Shown here in pieces: positions 62,440 through 64,000 of a DNA stretch of 64,000 nt. Both the position numbers and the translations under genes were made by a program. Location of the stretch: contig CM022678.1 of the NCBI GenBank assembly GCA_012295275.1, positions 9,606,574 to 9,670,573 on the forward strand, read 5' to 3'. This DNA comes from Chrysomallon squamiferum (lineage: Eukaryota > Mollusca > Gastropoda > Neomphalida > Peltospiridae). Numbering within the stretch: the stretch's first letter is position 1; each line of letters starts with the position of its first letter. The notes under the pieces are model-generated. The model searched no databases. It was not told where the DNA came from and saw only the letters and a program-made list of their open reading frames with translations.

Positions 62440-64000
62440 TATACTGGAGGGGTGTAGCAATACTGATATCAAAAGAATGTCTTTATAAGTTGACCTTTAA
62501 TAGTTGCGACACTGAAGGCAGGATTTTAAAAATTAATACTAAAATAGATGGTGATGAACATAGTTTTATAAGTGGATATGCACCAAATAATATTGCAGAA
62601 AATATTTTATTTTTAAATGATTATGTAAATTTGTGGATTTTAAAAATATATTAATGACAGGAGATTTTAATGTAATTTTAGATCCTAATTTAGATTTAGG
62701 CATTAATAATAAAACTTTCAGTGTGATAAGTAGTGATGAATTACAGTCAGTTATTTATAATTATAATTTAGTTGATATTTGGTTGAAATCCAGATAAAAA
62801 ACAATTTACTAGATCTCAAAATGTTGAAAAAACTATAAAACAGTCAAGAATTGATTTATTTTTAATTTCTCAAAATTTATTACAGTTTATAAGTAATGCA
62901 TATATATCCTATACTTCAATTAGTGATTACAATTTTTTATCACTTAAAATAGATTTTTCTCGTGTAGAGAGAGGTGAAGGTATTTGAATTTTTAATAATG
63001 AATTGTTGAAAGATGAACTTTTTTGTAAAGCTCTTGTTGAAGTAATTAATAATGCTTCTGAGTGTCCTTTGTTACAAACTGAACCTGTTGTTTGATCAAA
63101 TAACTTAAAATATAAAAGCATTTGCACTAAATAAGAGACAATTAGACAACGAAAAATATTATAATATACAAAATGCTTTAAAATGAGAATATCCTAAACT
63201 AGTTGTAAATAAGCATCATGATTTGAGTAACATACAAAGAAGAAAAGTTAAAATTAATTTAGAGATTAAGTGTAATGGTGCTATTTTAAGATCTAAAGCT
63301 CAATGGAATTTAGATATGGATAGAAATATGTAATATTTTTCTTAGTTTAGAAAAATCAAAACAGGAATCAAATTCTATTAAAAAACTAAAAACAGTAAAT
63401 GGATTAACTAGAAAAATGGAAGATATATTAGAATATGCTTATGAATTTTATTCAAAATTATTTACACAAGAAAATATAGATACTATTAAACAGGAAGAAA
63501 TAATATATTTAATATCAAATAAAAGAATCTGAAAGTGAAAAGTGTGAGATTGACATTACAGTTAAAGAATTAACTGAAGCTTTAAAAGAAATGAATAGAA
63601 ATAAATCACCTGATATGGATGGTCTATCAGTTGAATTTTATGTTAAATACTGGAAAATTAAAAAAAAAAATTTTCATAAAGTAGTTATTTCAATTCAAAA
63701 AGAGGAAATGTTGTCGCATAGTATGAAAAAAGGGGTAACTAATCTTTTTACAAGAAAAAACTGGAGATAAAGCAAACCTTAAAAATTACAAACCTATCAG
63801 TCTTTTAAATGTAGATTATAAAATTATTTCTAAAGTTCTTGTTAGTCGTGTTAAACAGGTTATGTCAACTATTATTTCATCAGAACAAAGCTGTTGTGTA
63901 AAAGGAAGAGATGTTGCTGATAATATTATGTAGTGAGGGATGTTACAGATATTGCTGAGTTAAATAATACTGAAGGGTTTGTTGTTAAAATGGATCAAGA
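62440..64000 (+). mobile_element. decayed L1/Tx1-like LINE, runs off the window
   Basis: Plus-strand pieces in several frames. Endonuclease: GVAILISKE near 62452, ISGYAPNN near 62560, GDFNVILDPNLDL near 62659 (the catalytic GDFN of the apurinic-type endonuclease), SDYNFLSLKI near 62922. Reverse transcriptase: NRNKSPDMDGLSVEFYVKYW near 63595, KGVTNLF, GDKANLKNYKPISLLNVDYK near 63769, then ISKVLVSRVKQVMSTI and KGRDVADNI. The KxSPGxDGLxxEFY...NWRPISLLNxDYKIxSK pattern is that of L1/Tx1-type elements. Stops and frameshifts are frequent. The catalytic YxDD box lies beyond the end. The 5' end is unclear and may lie between 62311 and 62440. Confidence 0.85.

Overview
This is AT-rich nuclear DNA of an animal: split exons with GT-AG borders, very long di- and trinucleotide microsatellites, minisatellites, a Ty3/gypsy remnant, an L1/Tx1-like LINE and a 200-base scaffold gap. 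Receptor kinase, Patronin/CAMSAP, EGF-repeat and THAP fragments are metazoan. The recurring motif AGGGGAGATAA and the style of the ErbB fragment suggest a lophotrochozoan, most likely a mollusc. That placement is inference. No tRNA, rRNA, operon or CRISPR array is visible.

Layout. 0-5 kb: an orphan open exon and a THAP-domain fragment. 10.5-16.8 kb, minus strand: a series of exons of an unrecognised gene whose last two exons (43 and 26 codons plus stop) join cleanly, while upstream exons do not stay in frame. 21.3-24.3 kb, plus strand: a recognisable ErbB/EGFR-family kinase fragment (juxtamembrane, glycine loop, VAIK lysine, alpha-C region, DFG, C-lobe end), broken by three in-frame stops and a frameshift and missing the catalytic-loop exon. 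Two open acidic/proline-rich exons follow at 26.3-26.9 kb. 30.1-32.5 kb, minus strand: a truncated gypsy element between two ~138-base terminal repeats. 32.5-34.6 kb: a composite satellite with a 42-base core, running into the gap. 35-45 kb: old dispersed repeat blocks, a 46-base and a 22-base minisatellite. 45.15-58.16 kb: a 6.5-kb head-to-tail duplication carrying degenerate EGF-like exons on the minus strand; another EGF exon lies just outside at 58.4 kb. 60.2-62.3 kb, plus strand: a fragment of a CAMSAP/Patronin calponin-homology region, also disrupted. 62.4 kb to the end: a decayed LINE running off the window.

Almost every recognisable coding fragment has a stop, a single-base frameshift or a missing exon, so this looks like a graveyard of broken genes rather than a functional gene set. 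The two EGF copies share the same lesions, which argues against random base-calling errors as the only cause. No coherent new pathway is visible. The most unusual items are the broken ErbB kinase, the tandem duplication with its copy-specific changes, and the satellites with higher-order structure.
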